Shown piece by piece: positions 1 through 7,486 of a stretch of 20,887 bases of DNA. Position 1 is the first letter of the stretch, and each line of letters starts with the position of its first letter. The position numbers and the translations under genes were made by a program. The DNA is taken from positions 1 through 20,887 of the IMG/VR virus record IMGVR_UViG_3300032265_003467, one strand, 5' to 3'. The notes beneath the pieces were generated by a model, which saw only the letters and a program-made list of their open reading frames with translations, did not search any database and was not told where the DNA came from. This stretch comes from a virus.

Positions 1-1
1 C

Positions 2-1693
2 ATGTGGGATCAGCAGCTCCGCCGCACCACGCAGGAAATCACCATTGAGGGACTGGCCACCATGATGGCCGCGACCGAAGACCCCAATCAACTGGCCGCA
101 GTCAAACAGCAAGTGCTTGAGCAGGTCATGGATCCGCTGCGCGAAGAAGAAAATCTCCGTATCCTCACCGGGATGTCGCCAATCCTAAAGAAAGGTGCCG
201 CCCGCGCTTGTCTCAAAGATCTGCGCGAGACCGGCCGTTGTGAAATTCCGGTTCCGGAAGTGTTTTCGGCCATGCCTCGATGGAGCGCCCTCCTTCCGAT
301 GGTCGATGTGTTTTTCCCATGCATCACCGATGACATCCAACGGGCTCCCTGGGTAGCCCACCGTGAGCGTCTTACCGAAAGCGAGCTGCGCGACCGGATT
401 AATACTCATGGGTATGACGAGGATTGGGTGGAGCAAGCTGTGAAGCGCAAGGGCTATGTGGTCGACACCCTGACATCCAACCTTTTGCTTCTTTCCGAAT
501 CTCGCCGCAACTTTTGGGGCATTTTGGATTACGAACGCCGCGACTTAATTGAGATTTTCCATTTTCACCGTAAATCGGTCGATGACGACGGGATTCCCAA
601 TGTTTGGAATACCGTCCTCTGCCTTGGGGTCCGCGATTGCGTCGGCCTCGATGAGGCGCTGCCCTACGAGCATGGCCAGTACCCTTACGTCGTCCACCAA
701 CGCGAACAGATTTCCCGCACGATCCTCGAATCCCGTGGTATCCCGACCATTGCCGATACCTGGGAAAACGAAGTCAAAGCCCAACGTGATGCCCGGGTTG
801 ATCGCACGTCCATTTCCGTCCTCCCGCCTATTTTAGTCCCCGCGTCTCGTGGCGCAATGAACCTCTCATTCGGCCCCGGCACCAAGTGGCCATCCCGCCG
901 AGGTGAAGAGATCTCCTGGATGTCAATACCGCCGGGGGACGGATCCTCCATCGAAGTCGAAAAAGCCGCACAAACATCGCTCGACCGCTACCTTGGTCGC
1001 ATGACCGAGAATTGCCCGCCCCAGCTCGCGCAGCTCCACCAACAAGATCTGGTCGATGGGTGGCTCATCGAAATGCGTCAGGTCATCGGTCAGACCCTTC
1101 AGCTCTGCCAGCAATACATGGCGGAAGACCAAGTGGTGCGCATCGTTGGACCGCTTGGCCGTCCTTGGAATGCTGGTCGCAGTGAAGTGCAGGGAATGTT
1201 CGATGTTTCCCTAGAGTTCGACATTCGTGATCTCAATCACGAACTCCTCAAAGAAAAGTTTGGCCTGATCCAAGCGGTCCTTGCCAATGACCGATTCGGC
1301 CGCGTCGACTACAGCAAATTCACAGAACTCATGTTTCGCAGCATCGACCCCAACATGGCCGGTGCCGTCCTGCAGCCGATGGAACAGGCCACCCAAGCAC
1401 AAGTGGCCGACGAGCAAAGCGCCCTCACGCAAATGGTGGCCGGAATCGAACCGCCAATGGATCCGCAGGGTGGCATGAACTACCAACTCAGACTTCAGAC
1501 CTTGCAGCAATCCATCCAAATGAATCCCGAATTGCAACAGATGATTGCCGCTCGGCCGGTGCTGTCCAAAATGGTTGAGAACCGAATCAAGTTTTTGTCT
1601 TTCCAACTCCAGCAGCAGGGCAATGCACAGATCGGCCGTGTCGGAACGCAACCCGTCTTGCAAGCTGGACAAAGCGCTTCGCCACAACAGTAA
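2..1693 (+). CDS. Portal (head-tail connector) protein, 5' end cut by window edge
   Basis: Likely portal protein: the dodecameric ring at one capsid vertex through which DNA is packaged and ejected and to which the tail attaches. The frame is open from the first full codon at base 2, and this Met is probably internal, so the 563 visible residues are likely the C-terminal majority. Seen: a helical start, a central mixed region, the segment PPILVPASRGAMNLSFGPG (about residues 275-293) that resembles the region before the wing/stem in podoviral portals, then helical stretches and a Gln-rich tail (GQSASPQQ at the end). Context supports the call: a small gene, a scaffold and the major capsid protein follow directly, the standard head-gene order. 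The stop is immediately followed by the next ATG (TAAATG). The family call rests on pattern and position; no single diagnostic motif exists. Confidence 0.82.
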   Translation: MWDQQLRRTTQEITIEGLATMMAATEDPNQLAAVKQQVLEQVMDPLREEENLRILTGMSPILKKGAARACLKDLRETGRCEIPVPEVFSAMPRWSALLPMVDVFFPCITDDIQRAPWVAHRERLTESELRDRINTHGYDEDWVEQAVKRKGYVVDTLTSNLLLLSESRRNFWGILDYERRDLIEIFHFHRKSVDDDGIPNVWNTVLCLGVRDCVGLDEALPYEHGQYPYVVHQREQISRTILESRGIPTIADTWENEVKAQRDARVDRTSISVLPPILVPASRGAMNLSFGPGTKWPSRRGEEISWMSIPPGDGSSIEVEKAAQTSLDRYLGRMTENCPPQLAQLHQQDLVDGWLIEMRQVIGQTLQLCQQYMAEDQVVRIVGPLGRPWNAGRSEVQGMFDVSLEFDIRDLNHELLKEKFGLIQAVLANDRFGRVDYSKFTELMFRSIDPNMAGAVLQPMEQATQAQVADEQSALTQMVAGIEPPMDPQGGMNYQLRLQTLQQSIQMNPELQQMIAARPVLSKMVENRIKFLSFQLQQQGNAQIGRVGTQPVLQAGQSASPQQ

Positions 1694-1984
1694 ATGATCA
1701 AGAGACTTGTGGCGCTCTTGAGCGCAAAGCCCTATGTCCTGCGCGCCGAGCGCATGGATGATGCGCAGCTCCTCGGGGCGCTGGCCGTTGATCCCGATCA
1801 TCCTGTGCTCCAGGCGGTGCTTGAAGTCATTGATCGTGCCCGCACGGAAGCACGAAGCGAAGCTAAGGCAATCATCAAGAGCGACCGGGAAACCGTATTC
1901 GCCCTTGGTGGCGAGAACGGCCTCGACAAGTTGGAAGAGTATTTGCTCAACCTCCGCGCTGAGGCGATGAGGCAGCGATCCTAA
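1694..1984 (+). CDS. Small helical protein between portal and scaffold, unknown function
   Basis: 96-residue protein of unknown function starting on the base after the portal stop, so it is probably translated by the same ribosomes. It is predicted by eye to be almost wholly alpha-helical and charged: an N-terminal MIKRLVALLS helix, a middle LLGALAVDPDHPVLQAVLEVIDRAR segment from about residue 27 that could form a helical hairpin, and a C-terminal KLEEYLLNLRAEAMRQRS helix. There is no signal peptide, membrane segment or known catalytic motif. Small helical genes in this slot are common in podovirus-like head modules; a virion or assembly-accessory role is inference from position. No Shine-Dalgarno sequence is present, since the upstream bases are portal coding sequence. 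Confidence 0.75.
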   Translation: MIKRLVALLSAKPYVLRAERMDDAQLLGALAVDPDHPVLQAVLEVIDRARTEARSEAKAIIKSDRETVFALGGENGLDKLEEYLLNLRAEAMRQRS

Positions 1985-1995
1985 GTAAAAACCCG

Positions 1996-2025
1996 CTTAA
2001 GGGTGCCGCAATCGGGCGGCAAAAT
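1996..2025 (+). promoter_or_regulatory. Promoter-like element P1 (leaderless type) before scaffold
   Basis: CTTAAGG at 1996-2002, a 17-bp spacer, then CAAAAT at 2020-2025, with an ATG seven bases later at 2033. Four other sites in the window share the heptamer, the exact 17-bp spacing and the position relative to an ATG. The spacer holds a perfect 6-bp inverted repeat, TGCCGC (2004-2009) and GCGGCA (2016-2021), around a 6-base loop. This is the weakest -10-like hexamer of the five. Its sequence is nearly the same as P2. Promoter function is inferred. Confidence 0.55.
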
Positions 2026-2032
2026 TCGACGC

Positions 2033-2104
2033 ATGAGACGTTCCTGCATTTCCGTCGTCCTGGCATTTGCCGGGAAAGATGAAGTGCTGATTCCGGCCTC
2101 TTGA
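2033..2104 (+). CDS. Mini-ORF (23 codons) at the predicted P1 transcript start
   Basis: A short frame encoding MRRSCISVVLAFAGKDEVLI followed by PAS. Its ATG lies 7 bp after the P1 -10-like hexamer, at the place where the other promoter-like elements put the start of a gene, and its TGA is 16 bp upstream of the scaffold ATG, in a different frame. It has no Shine-Dalgarno site and no recognisable domain. Two readings are open: a leader peptide that loads ribosomes onto the SD-less scaffold gene, or the chance remnant of a gene. A second mini-ORF in the same relation to P3 favours the first, but length alone proves nothing. Confidence 0.35.
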   Translation: MRRSCISVVLAFAGKDEVLIPAS

Positions 2105-2120
2105 GGGCCACAAAAAACTC

Positions 2121-3128
2121 ATGAGCGAAAGCACCCAAGAAACAGCAGCACCCGCACCCGAAGCTGAGGAATCCTTCAGCGACATCCTAGAACATCTGCC
2201 TCCCGAGGTGGCTCAGGCGCTTGGAAAAACAAAATCCAAGACCGAATCTGAGCCCGATCCAACGGATGCACAAGAAGAGGAATCGGAAGCGGTGGAACCT
2301 GAAGAGTCCGAGGATGACAAGTCTGAAGACAAAAAGGATGACGAAGACGAGGAGGAAGCTCCTGAAGGAGAAGAGGACAAGTCTGTTAAGAAGCTTGAAA
2401 AACGGATCGACAAGCTGACCCGCCGTCGCAAAGAGGCCGAAACCGCAGCGGAATCCCTCCGCGCCGAAAACGAAAACCTCAAAGCCGAAGTGGAAAAGCG
2501 CAGTGCGATCAAATTGGAGCCGACTGCAGAAGACCCTTTTGCCGACATGGACAGCCCTGAAGATCTGGAAATCAAGGTATCAGCGGCCAAGAAAGTCCGC
2601 GCCTGGGCCTTGCAAAATCCCGACGGCGCCACGGTGACCAACCCGGACGGTACGGAGCGCTATGTGGATCGGGCCGAGATTGCCCGGTACGTCGCCCAGA
2701 CTGATTCCCTCCTCACCGACCACGCCCCGGCTCGAAGGGAATACCTTCGCCAGCGTGAGGCCATCCTTCCGGAAGCCAAGTCAACCTACCCCGAACTCTT
2801 CAAAACAGGTTCCGCCGAGCACAAAGTGCTCGTTGACACCCTCAAGCAGGTTCCGGCGCTCAAGCGCTTGCCCGGCTACGAAATGGTGATCGGCGATGCC
2901 ATGCTCGGAATGAGTGTCCGCCTAGAGCGGGCCAAGCTGGCTGAATCCAAAGGTTCCGACGCAAAGAAATCAGCACCTCCTGCAACCAGGAAAGTGATCG
3001 CACCCGCGATTCCCAAATCCTCGGCCAGCAGGCCACCAGCCGCCTCAACCAAAGGGAAATCCAACCGCTTTGACCGTGTGGTCACTGGCGGATCCGTGGA
3101 TGACCTCGCGGCCTACTTTGGCGGTTAA
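2121..3128 (+). CDS. Capsid scaffolding protein
   Basis: Likely scaffold: it co-assembles with the capsid protein to set the shape of the procapsid and leaves before or during DNA packaging. The 335 residues show the expected build: an N-terminal disordered Ala/Pro region, a very acidic Glu/Asp tract at about residues 45-92, a heptad-like charged coiled coil at about 93-130 (KKLEKRIDKLTRRRKEAET), a folded helical middle, a basic Ser/Pro/Ala-rich linker near 285-315, and a compact C-terminal end (NRFDRVVTGGSVDDLAAYFGG). Basic C-terminal ends bind capsid protein in known scaffolds. Its place directly before the major capsid gene supports the call. The start is the first in-frame ATG after the 2033-2104 mini-ORF; the leader GGCCACAAAAAACTC is A-rich and lacks a Shine-Dalgarno site. 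A protease fusion was considered, but no catalytic motif is visible. Confidence 0.8.
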   Translation: MSESTQETAAPAPEAEESFSDILEHLPPEVAQALGKTKSKTESEPDPTDAQEEESEAVEPEESEDDKSEDKKDDEDEEEAPEGEEDKSVKKLEKRIDKLTRRRKEAETAAESLRAENENLKAEVEKRSAIKLEPTAEDPFADMDSPEDLEIKVSAAKKVRAWALQNPDGATVTNPDGTERYVDRAEIARYVAQTDSLLTDHAPARREYLRQREAILPEAKSTYPELFKTGSAEHKVLVDTLKQVPALKRLPGYEMVIGDAMLGMSVRLERAKLAESKGSDAKKSAPPATRKVIAPAIPKSSASRPPAASTKGKSNRFDRVVTGGSVDDLAAYFGG

Positions 3129-3158
3129 TCCAACTCAAACACTCAAAACACCAAAATT

Positions 3159-4175
3159 ATGGCAGCTACAAGCTATCTCAATTCGATCGGTAAGAGGGAA
3201 GACCTCTCCGACATCATCGCCGTCGTCGACGCCAAGGAAACCGTCCTGACGTCCTCCATCAAGAAAGGATCCAAAAAGCCAACCAACGCCTACGTTGAGT
3301 GGCTCGTTGATTCCTATCCTTCCACCAGCACTTCCGGAACCGTTGACGGAACCGAAGTTGCTTACACGGATGCAGCCGACTTTGCGTCGACTCGCTACCG
3401 CATCGGCAACTACATCCAGCAGTTCCGTCGGGTCCCCGGCGTCAGCCGCCTGGAGGAAACCGTCGCCACCGTCGCCGGTATCAACAACCCTGATCCCCAG
3501 GGTGTGGCTGGAGCCACGGAATTCGCGAGGGCCAAAGCAAAAGCCGTCGTAATGGTCAAGAGAGACATCGAGGCTACCTGCCTCAGCGCCAACGGCGCGG
3601 TTGCAGGAACAGGATCGGTCGCTTACAAGACCCGTGGTCTTGGTCAGTGGCTCTCTGCTTCGGCTGATTCCGTTGCCCTTGGTCAGTCCAACGTGTTGCT
3701 CTCGAGCAGCCAGATCTACTCTGGCAACCTGAGTGCTTTCACCGAGGATTCCCTCCGTGGCGTGCTTCAGCAGCGCTGGAGCGTGACGGGCAAGGGTGGC
3801 GATCTTCTCGCCATTGTTGGTAGCGACATCAAGAATTCGGTTTCCGATTTCTCGCGCTACCTCCCCAGCAAGACCAGCAACACCCCTGTGCGTTTCTACA
3901 ATCAGGACGTGAACAGCAAGATGGTCAGCTCCGTTGTGGACATCTACAGCGGCGACTACGGCAACCTGGAGCTTCACCTGAGCGCCTTCCTGCCAACCAC
4001 CCGCACGGGATACATCATCGATCCCGAGTTTGCGGAACTCCGCACCCACACCGCCCCGTACTTTACCGAGCTCCCTGACCTCGGTGCCGGACGTCGCGGC
4101 ATCGTGGAGGCCATCGTGGCATTGGTTCCGACCAACCCACAGGCCCACGCCAAGATCGACGCGGCCAACGCTTAA
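3159..4175 (+). CDS. Major capsid protein, SU10/DUF5309-like
   Basis: Likely major capsid protein, the HK97-fold subunit of the icosahedral shell. At 338 residues it has the usual size. It resembles the SU10-like family (DUF5309) in overall pattern: an N-terminal LSDIIAVVDAKETVLTSSI segment, then a stretch with VEWLVDSY near residue 47, a region with NYIQQFRRVPGVSRLEETV that matches the common 'N-x-x-Q...V-x-V-S-x-T' stretch, an AKAKAVVMVKRDIEATCL long-helix segment, and a beta-rich C-terminal half (SSVVDIYSGDYGNLELHLSA) typical of the P-domain strands. It follows the scaffold by 30 bases, an A/C-rich leader without a Shine-Dalgarno sequence, and is followed by a strong hairpin. The family assignment is from memory of the pattern, not an alignment; the role as capsid protein is well supported by context. 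Confidence 0.86.
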   Translation: MAATSYLNSIGKREDLSDIIAVVDAKETVLTSSIKKGSKKPTNAYVEWLVDSYPSTSTSGTVDGTEVAYTDAADFASTRYRIGNYIQQFRRVPGVSRLEETVATVAGINNPDPQGVAGATEFARAKAKAVVMVKRDIEATCLSANGAVAGTGSVAYKTRGLGQWLSASADSVALGQSNVLLSSSQIYSGNLSAFTEDSLRGVLQQRWSVTGKGGDLLAIVGSDIKNSVSDFSRYLPSKTSNTPVRFYNQDVNSKMVSSVVDIYSGDYGNLELHLSAFLPTTRTGYIIDPEFAELRTHTAPYFTELPDLGAGRRGIVEAIVALVPTNPQAHAKIDAANA

Positions 4176-4191
4176 TTCGATTCGTGGTACA

Positions 4192-4219
4192 CAGCGTCCG
4201 GGGGTAACCCCGGGCGCTG
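4192..4219 (+). terminator. Strong 12-bp hairpin with GTAA loop after the capsid gene
   Basis: CAGCGTCCGGGG... pairs with ...CCCCGGGCGCTG across 4192-4203 and 4208-4219: twelve pairs including one G-T wobble, closed by the four-base loop GTAA, which as RNA is a stable GNRA-type tetraloop. It begins 17 bases after the capsid stop codon. The following bases (CAATTACGATT) are not a T-tract, so it is not a classical rho-independent terminator. It may act as an attenuator, an RNA processing site or a 3' end stabiliser for the highly expressed capsid message. The structure is clear; the function is inferred. Confidence 0.65.
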
Positions 4220-4236
4220 CAATTACGATTCACTTT

Positions 4237-4728
4237 ATGTCACTTGTAGCACCTATCGAAGCCAGCTCGGCCGTCCTTGATGAATTTCGCAAGGGATTCA
4301 AACACCACGCCGTATCAGCCGCGCTGCGCCAGGAAAAAGTAAATGCTTACTCGCGCCAATTGGAAAACTCCTCCCGGCTCATGGATGGGATCGGGCAGCT
4401 CAAATACCGGATCGATGCCGATCTCTACCACCACATGAAAGCCATTTTCGGGCCCGATTGCTGGAAAGATCCTGCTTTTACCGATGCCTTGGAGCGCGAC
4501 GGGGTCATTCAACGGGTCAAAGGCATTTCCGACAAAATCATGTCGTTTGCACCGTCCGAAAAGGCTGAAGGCCAAAGGCTAGAAGCTAAAAAGGAAGATA
4601 CAAAAACCATCATCGCAGAACACACGTTTTCAGAAACCGAACTGCCTGCGCCATCAACGGATGGAGTCATCGATGGCACTGAAATCTCACCCGCTCTCGA
4701 CCCCATCCCCTCGCCACTTGACAGCTAA
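4237..4728 (+). CDS. Conserved head-proximal phage protein of unknown function
   Basis: 163-residue protein. The same frame is open further upstream, to an ATG at 4030 inside the capsid gene, but the start at 4237 is chosen because it begins after the hairpin and avoids a 140-bp overlap with the capsid gene. The central part, GIGQLKYRIDADLYHHMKAIFGPDCWKDPAF and the following residues (about 48-100), resembles a family often found next to capsid or connector genes in podovirus-like phages (pattern: G-x-x-K-x-R-I-x-x-x-x-Y-H ... C-W-x-D-x-x-F); its function is not known to me. The C-terminal 55 residues are acidic, Pro/Ser-rich and probably disordered. Residues coded by 4560-4591 derive from a heptamer repeat that also occurs at 8191-8222. 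The TAA overlaps the next ATG (TAATG). Confidence 0.78.
   Translation: MSLVAPIEASSAVLDEFRKGFKHHAVSAALRQEKVNAYSRQLENSSRLMDGIGQLKYRIDADLYHHMKAIFGPDCWKDPAFTDALERDGVIQRVKGISDKIMSFAPSEKAEGQRLEAKKEDTKTIIAEHTFSETELPAPSTDGVIDGTEISPALDPIPSPLDS
4560..4591 (+). repeat. Heptamer repeat block inside a coding gene
   Basis: About four units of AAAGGCT-like heptamers (AAAGGCT, GAAGGCC, AAAGGCT, AGAAGCT, then AAAA). The first 22 bases are identical to 8191-8212, and 30 of 32 bases match over the whole block. Here it is translated in frame as part of EKAEGQRLEAKK. The other copy lies outside any gene. Confidence 0.75.
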
Positions 4729-5519
4729 TGCGTACCGTTACCTTCAAAAGTGTCATTGACGGGGCCTTGGCCCGCATGGGTCTGGATTCCACAATTTCGC
4801 CAGCCAGCAACACGTTGGCCGCTTTTACCGAGTATGCCAACTCGGCCCTTCGAGCAGCGCAGGAAATGTACCCGTGGCCTGATTTTGTGCGGTTTGAAAA
4901 TCGTCAGTTTTATGCCAACTGGAGCGCTTCCGCTACCTATGCAATTAACGATGTCGTTTTGGGAAGCGATGGGAATTACTACTATGCCGTCGCCGCTGGC
5001 AGTGGCACCGATCCGACTACCGATTCCACGGATGTCCAATGGAAATTTGCCAGTGCCTACACGTCCACCACCGGCAGCGGGATCCTTTATGCCATTGGTC
5101 TTGATCAGGTACTTGGAAGCACCACGCAAACACCCATTGGCGAAGTGTTGGGTGTTTGGGAAAGCGACCCGCGCACGAACCGATACTCCACGCCGATTAA
5201 CTGGTTCCTGACCAATGATGGGATTGTGGTCGGTCAAAATGGCCTATCGGTTACCTCCATTCCCGCAACGGTTTGGATTGAGTTTTCCGCACGGCCAACC
5301 GTGTATACGACCAGCAGTTACACCAATAACGACACGTTTCCCTATGTCCTAGCTGAAGCCGTGAAATATGCAATTTGTGCCGAGGCGCAGCGCGAAGATG
5401 GGCAATTTGACAAAGCCAGTGCTCATGATGCCAATGCCACCGCCGCGCTGAATACCGAATGGGACAAACTTGAAATGAAACAACAGCAGATGGGCCGATT
5501 CCGTGCCCTAGTGCGCTAA
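4728..5519 (+). CDS. Head-tail connector / tail tubular A-like protein with a carbohydrate-binding-like insert
   Basis: Likely adaptor joining portal to tail (the role of T7 gp11 or P22 gp4-like proteins). Of 263 residues, the N-terminal helix region (SVIDGALARMGLD, about 8-20, then NTLAAFTEYANSALRAAQEMYPW, 28-50) and the C-terminal helical part (FPYVLAEAVKYAICAEAQ and a charged coil at the end) match the usual head-tail adaptor layout: helices at both ends, beta in the middle. Residues about 65-107 (W65, Y71, NDVV at 74-77, G82-N-Y-Y-Y, DPTTDS, W105) look like a small carbohydrate-binding module of the CBM5/12 or related type inserted between them. The gene overlaps the previous stop by one base (TAATG). 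The connector role is inferred from order and helical pattern. Confidence 0.72.
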   Translation: MRTVTFKSVIDGALARMGLDSTISPASNTLAAFTEYANSALRAAQEMYPWPDFVRFENRQFYANWSASATYAINDVVLGSDGNYYYAVAAGSGTDPTTDSTDVQWKFASAYTSTTGSGILYAIGLDQVLGSTTQTPIGEVLGVWESDPRTNRYSTPINWFLTNDGIVVGQNGLSVTSIPATVWIEFSARPTVYTTSSYTNNDTFPYVLAEAVKYAICAEAQREDGQFDKASAHDANATAALNTEWDKLEMKQQQMGRFRALVR

Positions 5520-5532
5520 CACCAACACAACC

Positions 5533-5889
5533 ATGGCCGATGTCATTATAGGAAAGACCGATGCCGGAGCGAAGCTTCCGGTCAATGTCGATACCCGGGG
5601 CCGTTTGGTCATTTCTGGCACGGTTTCTTCCATTGGAAATGTCGAAACCATTCTCAATACCCAGACCGCGATTGAAACGGCTATGGCTGCCGATTTGGCG
5701 CTGACTAAGTCCAGTGCAGCTTCCATTGCCGGGATGGCCATCCCTGCCAATGATTACATGGCGCTCAATTATACGGGATCCAATCTGACCAGCATCGTCT
5801 ACAAGTCGGGAGGGGCCAGTGGAACAACCGTTGCAACCCTGACGCTGGCCTATAGCGGAAGCAATCTCGTGAGCGTCACCAAATCGTAG
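5533..5889 (+). CDS. Small virion-associated protein, unknown
   Basis: 118 residues. The N-terminal part (MADVIIGKTDAGAKLPVNVD) and C-terminal part (IPANDYMALNYTGSNLTSIV, then YSGSNLVSVTKS) are beta-rich, with a short Ala-rich helix between them (about 45-62). The C-terminal half, with its repeated Y-x-G-S-N-L motif, resembles short proteins or domains often seen among phage tail and baseplate genes. It lies between the connector and a fibre, so a structural or fibre-attachment role is likely but not shown. The leader CACCAACACAACC before the ATG is A/C-rich, unstructured and lacks a Shine-Dalgarno sequence. No signal peptide or membrane segment. Confidence 0.72.
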   Translation: MADVIIGKTDAGAKLPVNVDTRGRLVISGTVSSIGNVETILNTQTAIETAMAADLALTKSSAASIAGMAIPANDYMALNYTGSNLTSIVYKSGGASGTTVATLTLAYSGSNLVSVTKS

Positions 5890-5892
5890 GTC

Positions 5893-7308
5893 ATGCCTTG
5901 GACGTTTAATCCATTTACCGGGAAACTCGATCAGACCGCCGCAAGCGGTGGTGGTGGAGGAAACCCTTTTGATCAATCGCTCAATACGACCGACAACCCA
6001 ACATTTCCTGTTGTTAGTATTAATGATGGATCGGATGGAACCGGGTATATTTCACCTGCAGGAGTTTTTGGACAAACCGATAACGGCCATGCTAGTCACT
6101 GGTATTTAAGCAAAAATTCCGTTTCTTTTGATAATGGAGACGATTCGGGTCCAGCAACGTCCCTCGTCCACGGATCCATCAACTACACTCCAGACGTTTC
6201 TGTTTCGACAACTCCAATAGTTTTTACATTTCCATCTTCTACAGGAACCTTGGCACTTACAACAGATCTTCCGGATCAGTCGCTGAATATGGCTGATGGT
6301 CCATTATTTAATGCGCTAACTATTGATACATACATACAATACTCTCCAACAAACGGATCGGCTGTACCTGTAGCAAAGGGAATAACATATTTTGATACTG
6401 TTAATAACAGCTTCTACGGATACGTCACCGGGCTTTCTACGGGTTTGCGAAAGTTCACCATGGGGGATGCGAGTGATTTGACTAGCGGAACCCTAAATGC
6501 AGCACGACTTCCATCCACGGCGGTAACGACCACAGGAACACAAACCCTTACCAACAAAAGCATTTCTTCGGGTCAAATTACGGGTTTGGCTGCGGTAGCA
6601 ACCAGCGCATCAGCAGCCGATCTCTCCACCGGCACGCTTCCCGATGCGAGGCTATCAAGCAACGTCTTGCTACTTACCGGGGCGCAAACAATTACCGGAA
6701 CCAAGACCATTACTCCGGCCGCAGGATCTTCGGCGCTCATTGCATCCAATGTAACGCACACGACCTCGGCGCCAATCCTTGATCTCACTCAGACTTGGAA
6801 TGCCTCAGCCGTAGCATTTTCGGCAATCAAACTTTCAGTCACCAATACCGCATCGGCTACGGCCTCAGCGCTGCTCGATCTTTCCGTTGGTGGTACAAGC
6901 CAATTTCATGTAACCCCTGCAAAACAAATCCGGCTTTTTAACAGCAGAACAGATGCATCCAACTATGAGTGCGGCGTCTTAGATTGGACGACCAATACCA
7001 ATGCACTGACGATTGGAACGCAAAAGGCCGGAACGGGTACGGCTCGTCGTGTACGACTCAATTCGGCCGAAAACATCGATTACTACATTTCGGATTCCAG
7101 TCGTGTATTCCAAATGGCGTCAAACGGAAACACCAGTTTTTCCCCATTAACATGGCAGTATTACTCAGGCGCAGGGGATCCCACGACCAGCAACACGCCG
7201 TGGAACAACGGAGCAAGCTATTGTGCACTTTGGCGCAATACGACGACCGGCGTGGTCAAGCTCTGGGTCAACAATGCCGGAACCATGGTCTCCGTCGCCC
7301 TTTCATAA
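5893..7308 (+). CDS. Tail fibre protein
   Basis: 471-residue likely tail fibre or receptor-binding protein. The N-terminus MPWTFNPFTGKLDQ is a recurring phage attachment segment, followed by a run of five glycines (residues 19-23). The body is Thr/Ser/Asn/Gly-rich and beta-prone, with repeated fibre motifs: QSLNTTDNPTF (about 28) and QSLNMADGPLF (about 128), TGTQTLTNKSISSGQITGL near 213, and LLTGAQTITGTKTIT near 256. These are typical of trimeric fibre shafts. The C-terminal region (NTPWNNGASYCALWRNTTTG, then LWVNNAG) is a compact beta tip. There is no visible enzymatic motif. Bases of roughly 5990-6430 are more AT-rich than neighbouring genes, as expected of exchangeable fibre modules. The ATG is three bases after the previous stop. 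Confidence 0.82.
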   Translation: MPWTFNPFTGKLDQTAASGGGGGNPFDQSLNTTDNPTFPVVSINDGSDGTGYISPAGVFGQTDNGHASHWYLSKNSVSFDNGDDSGPATSLVHGSINYTPDVSVSTTPIVFTFPSSTGTLALTTDLPDQSLNMADGPLFNALTIDTYIQYSPTNGSAVPVAKGITYFDTVNNSFYGYVTGLSTGLRKFTMGDASDLTSGTLNAARLPSTAVTTTGTQTLTNKSISSGQITGLAAVATSASAADLSTGTLPDARLSSNVLLLTGAQTITGTKTITPAAGSSALIASNVTHTTSAPILDLTQTWNASAVAFSAIKLSVTNTASATASALLDLSVGGTSQFHVTPAKQIRLFNSRTDASNYECGVLDWTTNTNALTIGTQKAGTGTARRVRLNSAENIDYYISDSSRVFQMASNGNTSFSPLTWQYYSGAGDPTTSNTPWNNGASYCALWRNTTTGVVKLWVNNAGTMVSVALS

Positions 7309-7312
7309 TTTT

Positions 7313-7486
7313 ATGACACCAGAACAAGCGCTCCAAGTCCTATCCGATGCCACCGATCCCGCCGCCGCATACGGAAAACTTTCCCGGTCGGGATTTGCCG
7401 CCGTAGAACAAGCACTCAAAGTGCTCGCACAACTCATCCCAACCCAAGACAAAAACCATGGATCTGACGCTGACCTTCACTCCTGA
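7313..7486 (+). CDS. Small helical phage protein (57 aa), unknown
   Basis: The frame is open further upstream, but the start at 7313 (four bases after the fibre stop) avoids overlap and gives MTPEQALQVLSDATDPAAAY..., a sequence type I associate with many small phage proteins: a helix with 'TPEQALQVL', a short linker, and a second helix (AAVEQALKVLAQLI). It has no known function. The C-terminus is polar (QDKNHGSDADLHS). It overlaps the next small gene by 29 bases in another frame. A tail or lysis accessory role can only be guessed from position. Confidence 0.65.
   Translation: MTPEQALQVLSDATDPAAAYGKLSRSGFAAVEQALKVLAQLIPTQDKNHGSDADLHS

Noticed and set aside
2004-2026. Hairpin plus AAAATT as a rho-independent terminator
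   Set aside because: The stem is only six pairs and no T-tract follows; the sequence is better explained as the spacer of P1.
3135-4148. Long open frame on the minus strand opposite the capsid gene (337 codons)
   Set aside because: It is an exact shadow of the capsid gene; the translation has no recognisable pattern, and the + strand product fits family and context. Other long minus frames (1211-1801, 5251-5976, 2213-2641) are rejected for the same reason.
4030-4236. Upstream extension of the 4237 gene to an ATG inside the capsid gene
   Set aside because: It would overlap the capsid gene by over 140 bases and translate across the hairpin; the added residues are low-complexity shadow sequence. 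The ATG at 4237 is preferred.
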